Source: Burkholderiales bacterium 8X (GTDB taxonomy: Bacteria > Pseudomonadota > Gammaproteobacteria > Burkholderiales > Burkholderiaceae_C). Taken from it: DNA of 64,000 bases. The stretch covers positions 498,030-562,029 of the forward strand of contig LR732703.1 of NCBI GenBank assembly GCA_902506565.1. Direction: 5' to 3'. Position 1 is the first letter of the stretch, and the number at the start of each line of letters is the position of its first letter. Shown piece by piece: positions 25,080 through 34,420 of this stretch. A program made the position numbers and the translations under genes. The notes under the pieces are model-generated. The model was not told where the DNA came from. It worked only from the letters and a program-made list of their open reading frames with translations, and made no database searches.

Positions 25080-26462
25080 ATGACCCAGACTGCCGCTACC
25101 TCCTCCTCTTCCACCACCCGCACGCTCGCCGACCAGCTCGGCGCCCACTTCGCGGACTTCGCTATCGACGATGTGTCGCAGGACACCCGCCGCGCGGTCA
25201 AGCGCCTGCTGCTCGACTACATCGGTGTCGCGGTTTCGGGCAGCCAGACCGAAAGCGGCAAGGTGGCGCGGCAGTTCGCCGCCATCACCGGCGGCCATGC
25301 CGAATCCACACTGATCGGCGGCAGCGGCCGAGTGCCTGCCATGCAGGCGGCCTTCGCCAACGCGATCTCGTCGCACAGCGTCGAGTTGGACGACATCGAC
25401 GTGCTGGCGCTCTTCCACTTCAGCCCGCCGGTGTATTCGGCCGCCCTGGCCACCGCGGAGCAGGCGGGTGCCAGCGGCAGCGACCTGCTGGTGTCGCTGG
25501 CGGCAGGCTGCGAAATGATGGAGCGCCTGAGCAAGGCAGCGAACAATTCGCTGCGCAACCGCGGCTTCCACACCACGCCGACCTGCGGCGTGTTCGGCGC
25601 CACCGTGGCCACCGCCAAGCTGCAGAAGCTGTCGGCGGAGCAGATCGTCTCGGCGCTCGGACTCGCAGGCGCTTCTTCGTCGGGCCTCATGGAGATGTAC
25701 GGCCCTTCGATGCAGAAGCGCTTCAACCCCGGGCCGGCCGCGCGCAATGGCGTGACCGCGGCCACCATTGCCGGGCTCGGCTTCACCGGAACCTCGACCA
25801 TCTTCGACGGCGAGCGCGGCTTCCTGGCAGCCTTCACCGACCAGAACGATCCTGCGCGCCTGGTCGAGGACCTGGACGGCGACTACCGCCTCGACATTGA
25901 ATTCAAGCCCTACTCTTGCGCCCGGCCGATCCACAACGCAATCGATTGCGCGCTCGAGATTCGCGCCAAGCATTCGCCCGACCTGGACAAGGTGCGCTCG
26001 ATCGAGATGGCCCGTCATCCGGAGTGGGCGCACTACCACCAGAACAAGCGCCCGCAGACCTATCACGAAGCGCAGGTGAGCCTTCCGTACTCGGTGGCGG
26101 TCTCGCTCACCGACGGGCAGGCGCTCTTCGCCCAGTACAACAACGCCAGGCTTCCGGAGCCGATGCTGCTGCGCCTGTCGGACCTGGTCGACATCAAGCC
26201 CGATGCTTCGCTGCCGCGAGGCGTCTCCTGCCGCATGACCATGACCATGGAAGACGGCAGCCGGTACGTGTCGCAGGTCGACTATCCGAAGGGTTCGATC
26301 CAGAACGCGATGAACGACGACGAGCTGCGCGCCAAGTTCGACAGCCTGGTGCATCCGGTGCTCGGCGCGAACCGTGCGGCCGAGATCGCGGCGATGGTGC
26401 AGGGCATCGAGGACGTGGCCAACATCGGCCAGCTGATGCAACTGACCTCGAAGCAGGCCTGA
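25080..26462 (+). CDS. MmgE/PrpD-family protein (copy 2, altered active-site segment)
   Basis: 460 residues. Keeps HSVELDDIDVLALFHFSPP where copy 1 has LDDIHKESIVHAGS: the Asp pair remains, but the usual H-P/A-G after the second histidine is F-S-P-P, so chemistry or substrate may differ. FKPYSCARPIHNAIDCALE is the second conserved block. The N-terminus is a Thr/Ser-rich tail (MTQTAATSSSSTTRT). No ribosome-binding site is visible in the pyrimidine-rich 60-bp gap before it. Followed 7 bp later by the second lactonase. Confidence 0.88.
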   Translation: MTQTAATSSSSTTRTLADQLGAHFADFAIDDVSQDTRRAVKRLLLDYIGVAVSGSQTESGKVARQFAAITGGHAESTLIGGSGRVPAMQAAFANAISSHSVELDDIDVLALFHFSPPVYSAALATAEQAGASGSDLLVSLAAGCEMMERLSKAANNSLRNRGFHTTPTCGVFGATVATAKLQKLSAEQIVSALGLAGASSSGLMEMYGPSMQKRFNPGPAARNGVTAATIAGLGFTGTSTIFDGERGFLAAFTDQNDPARLVEDLDGDYRLDIEFKPYSCARPIHNAIDCALEIRAKHSPDLDKVRSIEMARHPEWAHYHQNKRPQTYHEAQVSLPYSVAVSLTDGQALFAQYNNARLPEPMLLRLSDLVDIKPDASLPRGVSCRMTMTMEDGSRYVSQVDYPKGSIQNAMNDDELRAKFDSLVHPVLGANRAAEIAAMVQGIEDVANIGQLMQLTSKQA

Positions 26463-26469
26463 CCCGAGC

Positions 26470-27330
26470 ATGCCGGCCAACGAAGCTTTGCCCGAGTACG
26501 AGGTGATCGCGCTCAAGTACGCGACCCGCGCGGGCGCTCGCCCGGATCATTTCATCGGCGGCGACCCGCACGACGTGCCGATGCCGATGGACTACTACGT
26601 CTGGGTGGTACGCGATGCAAAGCGCCTGTTCCTGGTCGACACCGGCTTCAACGCCGACATGGCGATCAAGCGGCATCGCACCCTGCTGCGCACGCCGGCC
26701 GAGGCGCTGGCGCTGGTCGGCATCGCGAGCGCGGACGTGCGGCAGGTGATCGTCACGCACCTGCACAACGACCACATCGGCACCTTCGACGAATACCCGA
26801 ACGCGCGCTTCCACCTGCAGGACGACGAGATGGCCTTTGCCACCGGGCGCTACATGTGCTGCGAGCGCTTCAACCGGGCCTACGAGATCGAGCATGTCGC
26901 CGGCATGGTGCGGTTGACCTATCAGGACCGCATCGATTTCCACCAGGGCGATGCCGAGATCGCGCCCGGCATCAGCCTGCACCGCATCGGTGGACATACC
27001 GCCGGCTTGCAGTCGGTACGGGTGCACACGGCGCGCGGCTGGGTGGTGCTGGCTTCGGATGCCAGCCACTACTACGAGCATTTCGAGACCCGCCGCTGCT
27101 TTCCGCTGGTGTTCCACGTCGGCGACATGATCGAAGGCTATGCGCGCCTGCTGGCGCTTGCCGATTCGCCGCAGCACGTGGTGCCGGGGCATGACCCGCT
27201 GGTGATGCAGCGCTATCCGGCGTTGTCGCCAGCGCTCGAAGGCATTGCGGCGCGGCTCGACCTGGCGCCGAATGCCGAACCGCCTGCAACCACTGCGGCA
27301 TCCGCCGCGCCTTCAACCGCTCACCACTGA
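26470..27330 (+). CDS. MBL-fold hydrolase, N-acyl-homoserine-lactonase-like (copy 2)
   Basis: 286 residues, a paralogue of the gene at 20691 along its whole length (shared FIGGDPHD, PMPMDYYVW, TLLRTPAE, FHLQDDEM, RIGGHT, WVVLASDASHYYEHFE, PGHDPLVMQRYPA). Zinc motif H97-x-H99-x-D101-H102 in THLHNDHIGT. An N-terminal extension of about 8 residues and an Ala/Pro-rich tail differ from copy 1. It opens the second lactonase-Bug-PrpD cassette of the island, and the Bug gene follows after 4 bp. Confidence 0.88.
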   Translation: MPANEALPEYEVIALKYATRAGARPDHFIGGDPHDVPMPMDYYVWVVRDAKRLFLVDTGFNADMAIKRHRTLLRTPAEALALVGIASADVRQVIVTHLHNDHIGTFDEYPNARFHLQDDEMAFATGRYMCCERFNRAYEIEHVAGMVRLTYQDRIDFHQGDAEIAPGISLHRIGGHTAGLQSVRVHTARGWVVLASDASHYYEHFETRRCFPLVFHVGDMIEGYARLLALADSPQHVVPGHDPLVMQRYPALSPALEGIAARLDLAPNAEPPATTAASAAPSTAHH

Positions 27331-27334
27331 CGCC

Positions 27335-28303
27335 ATGAACACCATCCTGAAGATGATCGCCGCGGGCCTGTTCGCGCTCGGCTCGCTGGCGGCGACGGCG
27401 CAGGGCTATCCGAATCGACCGGTGCGGCTGATCGTGCCCTTTCCGGCTGGCGGCGGCACCGACATCATCGCCCGGCCGATCGCGCAGAAGCTGGCGGACA
27501 AGTGGGGCCAGCCGGTGGTCATCGACAACCGCGGCGGCGCTGGCGGCAACGTGGGCACCAAGGCAGCGGCCGATGCGGCGCCCGACGGCTACACGCTGAT
27601 CCTCGGCGTGCAAGGCACCCACGCGGTCAACCAGAGCCTGTATGCCAACGCCGGCTTCGACTCGACCAAGGATTTCGCGGCCATCACCATGGTCGCCAAC
27701 ACCACCAACATCCTGGTGGTGCATCCGTCGGTGCCGGCGCAGAGCGTGGCCGAGTTGTTCGCGCTGGCCAAGGCCGAGCCGGGCAAGCTCAACTACGCGA
27801 CGCCCGGCAACGGTACGCCATCGCACCTGGCGACCGAGATGATGAAGCGCATGGCCGGTATCGAGCTGACCCATGTGCCCTACAAGGGCAGCGCACCGGC
27901 CCTGGCCGACATGCTGGGCGGACAGACCCAGCTCTGGATCGCGAACGCGCCGGTGGTGCTGCCGCACATCAAGGCCGGCAAGCTGCGCGCGCTGGCGACC
28001 ACCGGCGTGCGCCGGCCGGCGATCGCGCCCGAGCTGCCGACGTTGGCCGAAGCAGGCCTGAAAGGCTACGAGGCCGATACCTGGTACGGCCTCTTCGCGC
28101 CGGCCAAGACGCCCAAGCCGATACTCGACAAGATCCACGCGGACGTGGTCGCGGTGCTGCAGTCGCCCGAGATCCGCGATGCCTTCGCGCCGCAGGGCGC
28201 CGAGGTGGTGGCGAACAGCTCGGAGGTCTTCACCCGCCAGCTGGCCGACGATGTCGCCAAGTGGAAGAAGGTGATCGCCGATCTCAAGCTCCGGATCGAC
28301 TAG
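27335..28303 (+). CDS. Bug (TctC) family receptor
   Basis: 322 residues from ATG 27335, chosen because it lies 4 bp after the lactonase stop and begins a good signal peptide (~1-23, cleavage after LAATAQ). Marks: YPNRPVRLIVPFPAGGGTDIIAR, DNRGGAGGNVGTKAAADAAPDGYT, HVPYKGSAP. Ends with a TAG 2 bp before the next PrpD start. Confidence 0.93.
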   Translation: MNTILKMIAAGLFALGSLAATAQGYPNRPVRLIVPFPAGGGTDIIARPIAQKLADKWGQPVVIDNRGGAGGNVGTKAAADAAPDGYTLILGVQGTHAVNQSLYANAGFDSTKDFAAITMVANTTNILVVHPSVPAQSVAELFALAKAEPGKLNYATPGNGTPSHLATEMMKRMAGIELTHVPYKGSAPALADMLGGQTQLWIANAPVVLPHIKAGKLRALATTGVRRPAIAPELPTLAEAGLKGYEADTWYGLFAPAKTPKPILDKIHADVVAVLQSPEIRDAFAPQGAEVVANSSEVFTRQLADDVAKWKKVIADLKLRID

Positions 28304-28305
28304 CC

Positions 28306-29685
28306 ATGCTCGCGGACCGCTTCGGAAGATTTGCTGCAATGGTGACTGTGGCATCGCTGCCGCGCGACGCGGCGGCCGCGATCCGGCTGCGGGTGCTCGA
28401 CACGCTCGGTGCGGGTCTCGCCGGCGTGCACCTCGGTCACCATCGGGTGCTGGCGCCGATCCTCGAATCGCGCGGCGGGGTTCGCGTGTGGGGCGAGCAG
28501 GACGGCCGCTCGCCGCGCGAGGCCGCGTTGGTCAACAGCTTCGCCACGCACTCCACCTACCTGGAAGACGGCTCGCGCTACACCGGCGGGCATCCGTCGT
28601 CGGTCGTCATTCCGGCGGTGCTCGCGGATGCCGAGGCGCGTGGTTCGTCGGGTGCCGAGATCATTGCGGCGGTGGCGGTCGGCTACGAGGTGTTCCTGCG
28701 CCTGGGGCGCGCCATCTATCCGGCTTGCGTCCAGCGCGGCTTTCAGAGCACGGCGGTGCTCGGCTCCGTTTCTGCCGCGGCAGCGATCGCGCGCTTGCGC
28801 GGACTGTCGGCAGCGGCTTGCGCCCATGCGATCTCGATCGCGGCCAACCTCGGCATCGGCTTCAAGGAGGCGCTGAAAAGCTCCACCATCCAGCCGATCC
28901 AGGTCGCTCGTGCCTGCGAGGCCGGCATGGTCGCGGCAGCCTTGGCCGAGGCGGGCCATGCCGGCGCGCCGCTGGTGCTGGAGAAGGGCTTCCTGCCCGG
29001 CTTCGGTGACCACCCTGAAGCCGATGCCGCCGACATCGCTGCATCGGTGGTCGAAGGCCTCGGTGTCGACTACCGGATCGCGGAAACCTATCTCAAGCGC
29101 CATGCGGGCTGCCGTGGCAACCATGCGCCGCTGGACGCGGCGCTCGAACTGGTCGCTGCCGGCAGGCTGGGCGCGGATGACGTGAAGCAGGTGCGCGTCG
29201 CGGTCGACAGCGTGACCCGCGCCGCCGCGATCGAGCCGCCGACGAATGCCGAGGCGGCGCAATTCAGCATCGGCTTCTCGGTCGCGCTCGCCCTGGTCGA
29301 AGGCGAGGCCTCGATCTTCCAGTACACCGATGCCAAGCTGCAGGACCCGGCGGTGCGATCGATGATGGCTCGTTGCGAAGTGCTGGTCGACCCCGCGCTC
29401 GACGAGCGCTACCCGAACGAGCGTGGGGCCTGGGTCGAGGTCGAATGGGTCTCCGGCGGCAAGGTGCGGCATGCGGTCGCCAATGCCCGTGGCGAGCCCG
29501 AATGGCCGCTGTCGCAAGCCGAGGTCGAGCGCAAGTTCATGGCGCTCGCCTCGCCCCGACTCGGCGCCGGCGGTGCCGCCTCGCTGCGCGACGCGGTGGC
29601 CCGGCTCGACGACATCGATGCCCGCATCGTGGCCGGCCTGCTGGCGCCGCACGATGCCACCAAGAATCAACAGGAGACGACATGA
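28306..29685 (+). CDS. MmgE/PrpD-family protein (copy 3, divergent subtype)
   Basis: 459 residues from ATG 28306. The active-site segment is HSTYLEDGSRYTGGHPSSVV, with E-D in place of the D-D pair and a Gly-Gly-His-Pro, so it belongs to another branch than copies 1, 2 and 4. The usual lysine block appears as LKRHAGCRGNHAPLDAALE rather than KPHAC. Starts 2 bp after the Bug stop and overlaps the next Bug gene as ATGA. The second block with R-H-A-G-C-R resembles copies seen in family members of unknown substrate. Confidence 0.85.
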   Translation: MLADRFGRFAAMVTVASLPRDAAAAIRLRVLDTLGAGLAGVHLGHHRVLAPILESRGGVRVWGEQDGRSPREAALVNSFATHSTYLEDGSRYTGGHPSSVVIPAVLADAEARGSSGAEIIAAVAVGYEVFLRLGRAIYPACVQRGFQSTAVLGSVSAAAAIARLRGLSAAACAHAISIAANLGIGFKEALKSSTIQPIQVARACEAGMVAAALAEAGHAGAPLVLEKGFLPGFGDHPEADAADIAASVVEGLGVDYRIAETYLKRHAGCRGNHAPLDAALELVAAGRLGADDVKQVRVAVDSVTRAAAIEPPTNAEAAQFSIGFSVALALVEGEASIFQYTDAKLQDPAVRSMMARCEVLVDPALDERYPNERGAWVEVEWVSGGKVRHAVANARGEPEWPLSQAEVERKFMALASPRLGAGGAASLRDAVARLDDIDARIVAGLLAPHDATKNQQETT

Positions 29686-30695
29686 AGTTCAACCCCATCC
29701 AACTTTCGAGCGGCGCGCCGAGTCGCCGCCGCTGGCTCCAGGCCGCTGCCAGCGCCGCGCTGGTGCTCGCGACGGCCGGCGGCCTCGCGCAGGCGCAGGA
29801 CTACCCGAGCCGCCCGATCAACCTCGTCGTCGGCTTCCCGCCCGGCGGCTCGAACGACATCGTGGCCCGCATCCTGGCGCCGCGCCTGGGCGAGGCGCTC
29901 GGCGTTCCGGTGGTGGTGGTCAACAAGCCCGGCAGCAATGCGCTGATCGGCACCGAATTCGTCGCCCGCGCCGCGCCCGACGGCTACACCCTGACCCTCG
30001 GCAGCGCGAGCCCGCTGGTGATCAGCCCCGCCACCTACGCCAAGATGCCCTTCGACGCATTGAACGACCTGGTCGGCATCACGACGGTCGCCAGCACGCC
30101 CGAGCTGGTCGCGGTGCATCCATCGGTGCAGGTCAAGACCATGCAGGAACTGATCGCCTTGTCGAAGACGCGCGAGGTGACCTTGTCCTCGTCGGGCAAC
30201 GGCGGCCTGCCGCACCTGGCGATCGAGCTGCTGCGCACCGCCACGCAAGGCAAGTTCCTGCACGTGCCCTACAAGGGCGCAGGGCCGGCCGTGACCGACA
30301 CGGTGGGCGGCCATGTCGACGGCGTCATCATGGATTTCCCGGCGCTGCAGGCGATGGTGGCCGACGGCAAGCTGCGTCCGATCGCCATCACCAACACCTC
30401 GCGTGCGCCTTCGCTGCCGGCGACGCCGACCTCGGTGGAGCAGGGCGTGCCGACGCTCCTCGCGTTCAACTGGTTCGCCGTGATGGCGCCTGCCAAGACC
30501 CCGCGGCCGATCATCGACAAGCTGCATGCAGCATTGGTCAAGGTCGCGCAGTCGCCGGAGGTGAAGGAGTCGATGCTGAAGGTCGGTGTCGAGCCCTTGA
30601 CCCATCCGACGCCGGAAGCCTTCGCGGCCTTCATGCGCGAAGAGACCGCACGCTGGGGCCAGGTGGCCAAGGCCTCGGGCGCCAAGGCCGATTGA
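29682..30695 (+). CDS. Bug (TctC) family receptor with Tat-like signal
   Basis: 337 residues from ATG 29682, overlapping the PrpD stop by 4 bases; CAGGAGACG precedes it. The signal has three consecutive arginines before the hydrophobic core (SRRRWLQAAASAALVL), a twin-arginine-like pattern, with cleavage near LAQAQ (~39). Marks: YPSRPINLVVGFPPGGSNDIVAR, VNKPGSNALIGTEFVARAAPDGYT, HVPYKGAGP. Fourth receptor of the operon. Confidence 0.92.
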   Translation: MKFNPIQLSSGAPSRRRWLQAAASAALVLATAGGLAQAQDYPSRPINLVVGFPPGGSNDIVARILAPRLGEALGVPVVVVNKPGSNALIGTEFVARAAPDGYTLTLGSASPLVISPATYAKMPFDALNDLVGITTVASTPELVAVHPSVQVKTMQELIALSKTREVTLSSSGNGGLPHLAIELLRTATQGKFLHVPYKGAGPAVTDTVGGHVDGVIMDFPALQAMVADGKLRPIAITNTSRAPSLPATPTSVEQGVPTLLAFNWFAVMAPAKTPRPIIDKLHAALVKVAQSPEVKESMLKVGVEPLTHPTPEAFAAFMREETARWGQVAKASGAKAD

Positions 30696-30722
30696 AGACG
30701 TATCGATAGGGGAGACCTGCTC

Positions 30723-32153
30723 ATGGACGATCTCAAGGCCTGGAAAACGCTGGCACGCGAGCATCGCGGCATTACCGAGGCGCTGGCGGCGTTCGTCGCA
30801 TCGCTGCGCGCAAGAGACCTGCCTTCGCCGACTCGCGACGTACTCGCCAAGGCGGTGGTGGATGCGATCGGCTGCGGCCTCTATGGCCTCACGACACCCT
30901 GGGGCCGCACGATGCGCGAGTTCGCGGCGGAGCAGGGCGGACCGCCGGAGGCCGGGCTCTGGGGCGCATCGCAGCGCGTGAGCGTGGGCCACAGCGTGCT
31001 CGCGAGCGGTACCGCGATCCACAGCTTCGACTTCGACGACCACAGCCGCGCCAAGATTCATCCGGGCGCGATCGTGGTGCCGGTGGCGCTCGCGCTGGCC
31101 GAGCGCGAAGGCGCATCCGGCAGCGTGGTGCTGGCCGCCATTGCCGCCGGCTACGAGACCATGAACCGGGTCAGCCAGGCAGCCAACCCCGGCCGCGCCC
31201 GGATGCGCGGCTGGCATCTCACCGGCACCTGCGGCACCTTCGCCGCTGCCGCCACCGCGAGCGTGATCCTCGGGCTCGATGCAAAGACGACCGCCAGCGC
31301 GCTCGGCCTCGCCGGCACGCAGTCGGCAGGCCTCTGGGCCTTTACCGCCGACGGCTCGATGAGCAAGCGGATGCACCCGGGCCGCGCCGCGCAGGACGGC
31401 GTGACCGCGGCGCTGCTGGCACAGCGAGGCTTCGAAGGGCCGCGCTTCATCCTCGAAGCCGAGGACGGCGGGTTCCTGTTCGCGATGTCCGATTCGCCTC
31501 GGCCCGGACAGATCGTCGAAGGGCTCGGCAGCCGCTGGCATTCGGACGAGACCTGCTTCAAGCCGCATGCCTGCTGCGGCAGCAACCATGCCTGCGTGGA
31601 TGCGGCGATCGCGATCATGCAGGACGAGAAACTCAGGCCGGACGACATCGAACAGGTCACCGCCGGCATCCCGAGCGTGGTGCAGACGCAGACCGGCTTC
31701 GACTACCAGGCCGACTCGGTGCTGAATGCGCAGATGAGCTTGCGCTACAACATCGCGGTCGCCTTGTTCGACCGGCAGGCGCTCCTGGAGCAGTTCACGC
31801 CCGAGCGCATCGTGGAGCCGCGTACCGTCGAGATGGCGCGCCGGGTCGTGATCGAGATCGACCCGGAGATCGATCGTGCCTATCCCGAGGTGTACGGCGG
31901 GCGGGTGACGGTGCTGACCCGCGACGGCCGCAGCTTGAGCCGCCGGGTCGACTATTCGCGTGGCATGCCCGAGAACCCGATGGCCCACGAGGAGGTCGAG
32001 CGCAAGTTCATGTCGCTCGCCTCGGTCGCGGTCGGCCGCGAGCGCGCCGCGGAAATCATGGCGCTTGCCAACAACGTCTTTGCGGCCGACTCGGTGGCGC
32101 CGCTCAACGCGATGCTCAGCGCATCCAGGATTGCCGAAGTGGCAGCAACATGA
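30723..32153 (+). CDS. MmgE/PrpD-family protein (copy 4)
   Basis: 476 residues with GGGGAGA upstream. Canonical active-site segment [20 protein letters not shown] (about 102-121), with the Asp pair and H-P-G as in 2-methylcitrate dehydratases, and the second block [17 protein letters not shown]. Overlaps the lyase start as ATGA at 32150-32153. That coupling makes it the best candidate to feed the PrpB-type lyase, for example by forming a hydroxytricarboxylate that is then cleaved (inference). Confidence 0.9.
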   Translation: MDDLKAWKTLAREHRGITEALAAFVASLRARDLPSPTRDVLAKAVVDAIGCGLYGLTTPWGRTMREFAAEQGGPPEAGLWGASQRVSVGHSVLASGTAIHSFDFDDHSRAKIHPGAIVVPVALALAEREGASGSVVLAAIAAGYETMNRVSQAANPGRARMRGWHLTGTCGTFAAAATASVILGLDAKTTASALGLAGTQSAGLWAFTADGSMSKRMHPGRAAQDGVTAALLAQRGFEGPRFILEAEDGGFLFAMSDSPRPGQIVEGLGSRWHSDETCFKPHACCGSNHACVDAAIAIMQDEKLRPDDIEQVTAGIPSVVQTQTGFDYQADSVLNAQMSLRYNIAVALFDRQALLEQFTPERIVEPRTVEMARRVVIEIDPEIDRAYPEVYGGRVTVLTRDGRSLSRRVDYSRGMPENPMAHEEVERKFMSLASVAVGRERAAEIMALANNVFAADSVAPLNAMLSASRIAEVAAT

Positions 32154-33034
32154 CAGAGACGATTCGGGCCGGTCAGGCCTTCAGGAACGCGGTGGCCGAA
32201 GAGGCGCCGCTGCAAGTGGTGGGCGCGATCAACGCCAACCATGCGCTGCTGGCGCAACGCGCCGGCTACCGCGCGATCTACCTTTCGGGCGGCGGCGTCG
32301 CGGCCGGCTCGCTTGGGCTGCCGGACCTCGGCATTTCGAACCTCGAGGACGTGCTCATCGACGTGCGGCGCATCACCGATGTCTGCCCGCTGCCGCTGCT
32401 GGTCGATGTCGATACGGGCTTCGGCGCATCGGCCTTCAATATCGCGCGCACCGTGCGTTCGATGCAGAAGGCGGGCGCCGCGGCCATCCACATCGAGGAC
32501 CAGGTCGGCGCCAAGCGTTGCGGTCACCGGCCCAACAAGGAGATCGTGAGCCTGCGCGAGATGGTGGACCGCATCAAGGCCGCGGTCGATGCGCGCACCG
32601 ACGACAGCTTCGTGATCATGGCGCGCACCGATGCCCTGGCGGTCGAGGGGCTGGACGCCGCACTGGAACGCGCCGCACGCTGTATCGAAGCCGGTGCGGA
32701 CATGCTGTTTCCCGAGGCCGTCACCGACCTGGCGACCTACGCGCGCTTCGCCGAGATGGCCAAGGTGCCGGTGCTGGCGAACATCACCGAGTTCGGGCAG
32801 ACGCCGCTTTTCACGGTTGACGAACTGCGCGGCGCCGGCGTGTCGCTGGTGCTCTATCCGCTGTCGGCCTTCCGCGCCATGAACAAGGCGGCAGAGGCCG
32901 TGTACCAGACGATCCGCCGCGACGGCACCCAGCAGGCCGCGGTGCCGTCGATGCAAACGCGCGAGGAGCTCTACGACCGGATCGGCTACCACGCCTTCGA
33001 GCAAAGCCTGGACAAGCTGCTGGCCGGCGGCTGA
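32150..33034 (+). CDS. Isocitrate lyase/PEP mutase superfamily, 2-methylisocitrate-lyase (PrpB) type
   Basis: 294 residues, a TIM barrel of PrpB length. Metal and active-site residues are visible: D86 and D88 (VDVDTGFG), E116 (HIEDQ), and the catalytic loop K122-R-C-G-H126 diagnostic of isocitrate and methylisocitrate lyases. The N-terminal [22 protein letters not shown] is typical of PrpB. PrpB splits 2-methylisocitrate to pyruvate and succinate; a homologous 2-hydroxy tricarboxylate would give pyruvate or glyoxylate plus a diacid. No methylcitrate synthase is nearby, so it is probably not the propionate pathway. Last gene of the operon. Confidence 0.9.
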   Translation: MTETIRAGQAFRNAVAEEAPLQVVGAINANHALLAQRAGYRAIYLSGGGVAAGSLGLPDLGISNLEDVLIDVRRITDVCPLPLLVDVDTGFGASAFNIARTVRSMQKAGAAAIHIEDQVGAKRCGHRPNKEIVSLREMVDRIKAAVDARTDDSFVIMARTDALAVEGLDAALERAARCIEAGADMLFPEAVTDLATYARFAEMAKVPVLANITEFGQTPLFTVDELRGAGVSLVLYPLSAFRAMNKAAEAVYQTIRRDGTQQAAVPSMQTREELYDRIGYHAFEQSLDKLLAGG

Positions 33035-33035
33035 A

Positions 33036-33066
33036 CCGCGGGCAGAGGGCCGCCGCCGCGGGCAGA
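33036..33066. repeat. Pair of 11-bp direct repeats after the island operon
   Basis: CCGCGGGCAGA occurs at 33036-33046 and again at 33056-33066, spaced 20 bp start to start, between the lyase stop and the MFS gene. Two turns of the helix apart, so a protein-binding site is possible. Confidence 0.5.
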
Positions 33067-33122
33067 ATGAGGCCCCCGCACGCGGCCTGCGATCCACATC
33101 GGCAGGCAACCGCGTGCAGTCG

Positions 33123-34379
33123 ATGAATGCCCGATTGGTTCCTGCCTTGATCAAGAAGCACCCGCTTGCCACCTCGGACCTTGCGTCCGCCGAATCCACC
33201 ACTCGTTCCAACGGGCTCCTGCTCGGACTGTCGGTCATCCTGATCGCTTTCAACCTGCGGCCGGTCTTCTCCAGCTTGTCGGTGGTGCTGCCCGAAGTGG
33301 TCGCCGCCACCGGCATGTCGCCGGCGGCGGCCAGCGCATTGACGACCCTGCCGGTGATCTGCCTCGGGCTCTTCGCGATCGTCGCGCCGTGGCTCGGGCG
33401 GCGCATGGGCCTCGAGAAGACGCTCCTCGCCTGCATGGGCCTGATCACCGTCGGCACGGTACTACGGGGCACCGGGAGCGTGCCGACGCTGTTCGTCGCG
33501 ACGGCGCTTGCCGGTATCGGCATCGCCATCAGCAACGTGCTGATGTCCGGCCTGGTCAAGCGAGATTTCGAGCGCCGTGCGGCCTTGATGATGGGCGGCT
33601 ACACCATGGCGGTCTGCGGCGGCGCTGCGGGTGCTGCCGGGCTGACCGTGCCGCTGCAGCATGCCTTCGGCCTCGACTGGACCGGCGCCCTGGCCTTGTG
33701 GGCCGTGCCTGCGTTGTTCGCCACCTTGCTGTGGGCGCCACAGGCATTGAAGCGTCGTCACCAGGCGCGAGGTGAGTCGAACCATGCGGTGCGCGGCCTG
33801 TGGAGCGATCCGCTCGCCTGGCAGGTGACGCTCTTCATGGGACTGCAATCGTCGCTCGCCTATTCGGTGATGAGCTGGCTGGCACCGATCCTGCGCGAGC
33901 GAGGCCTTCCGCAGGCGACTGCCGGATTCGTGGTGTCGGTATCGGTCATGACCCAGGTGGTGACCTGCCTGATCGTGCCGGGGCTCGCCCTCCGGCAGCG
34001 CAACCAGGTGGCGTTGGCGGTCGGGTCGTCGGTGCTCACGGTGGTTGCGATGCTGGCCTGCATGTTCGCGCCGAGCGCCGGCATCTGGACCTACGCCGTG
34101 GTGCTGGGCATCGCCCAGGGCAGCACCTTCGCGCTCGGCCTGACCTTGATCGTGCTGCGCTCGCCGAATGCCGACATCGCGTCGCGGCTCTCGGGCATGG
34201 CCCAGGGTGTGGGCTACCTCATCGCTGCCTGCGGGCCGCTCCTGGTCGGGCTGCTCCGGGCATGGACCGGCAGCTTCCGCGCATCGGCCTGGCTCTTCGC
34301 GAGCATCGGCGTGGCGCTGGTGCTGGCAGCGATGGGCGCCGGCCGTGCCAAGCTCGTCAACGCCACCCGCGTCGACTGA
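33123..34379 (+). CDS. MFS transporter, CynX/NimT type
   Basis: 418 residues from ATG 33123; a GTG three codons earlier (33114) is an equal alternative. About twelve membrane segments. FNLRPVFSSLSVVLPEV in the first segment and LPQATAGFVVSVSVMTQV at the second-half start are typical of the cyanate/nitroimidazole transporter family. Same direction as the island but 88 bp after it with a repeat in between, so co-transcription is uncertain. Could export an intermediate or a toxic compound. Confidence 0.87.
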   Translation: MNARLVPALIKKHPLATSDLASAESTTRSNGLLLGLSVILIAFNLRPVFSSLSVVLPEVVAATGMSPAAASALTTLPVICLGLFAIVAPWLGRRMGLEKTLLACMGLITVGTVLRGTGSVPTLFVATALAGIGIAISNVLMSGLVKRDFERRAALMMGGYTMAVCGGAAGAAGLTVPLQHAFGLDWTGALALWAVPALFATLLWAPQALKRRHQARGESNHAVRGLWSDPLAWQVTLFMGLQSSLAYSVMSWLAPILRERGLPQATAGFVVSVSVMTQVVTCLIVPGLALRQRNQVALAVGSSVLTVVAMLACMFAPSAGIWTYAVVLGIAQGSTFALGLTLIVLRSPNADIASRLSGMAQGVGYLIAACGPLLVGLLRAWTGSFRASAWLFASIGVALVLAAMGAGRAKLVNATRVD

Positions 34380-34420
34380 ATCGTTTCCTCAACCCTCGCC
34401 AAAGAAAGAGAGATATCGCC

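Noticed and set aside
22698..26516. A 1272-codon open frame on the minus strand opposite the Bug/PrpD genes
   Set aside because: Long antisense frames are common in GC-rich coding DNA. Its translation is rich in Arg, His and Asp without family motifs, while the plus strand carries complete recognisable proteins.
18610..33034. Reading the island as the 2-methylcitrate (propionate) cycle
   Set aside because: PrpB- and PrpD-type genes are present, but there is no methylcitrate synthase (PrpC), AcnD, PrpF or propionyl-CoA ligase, and four diverged PrpD copies are too many.
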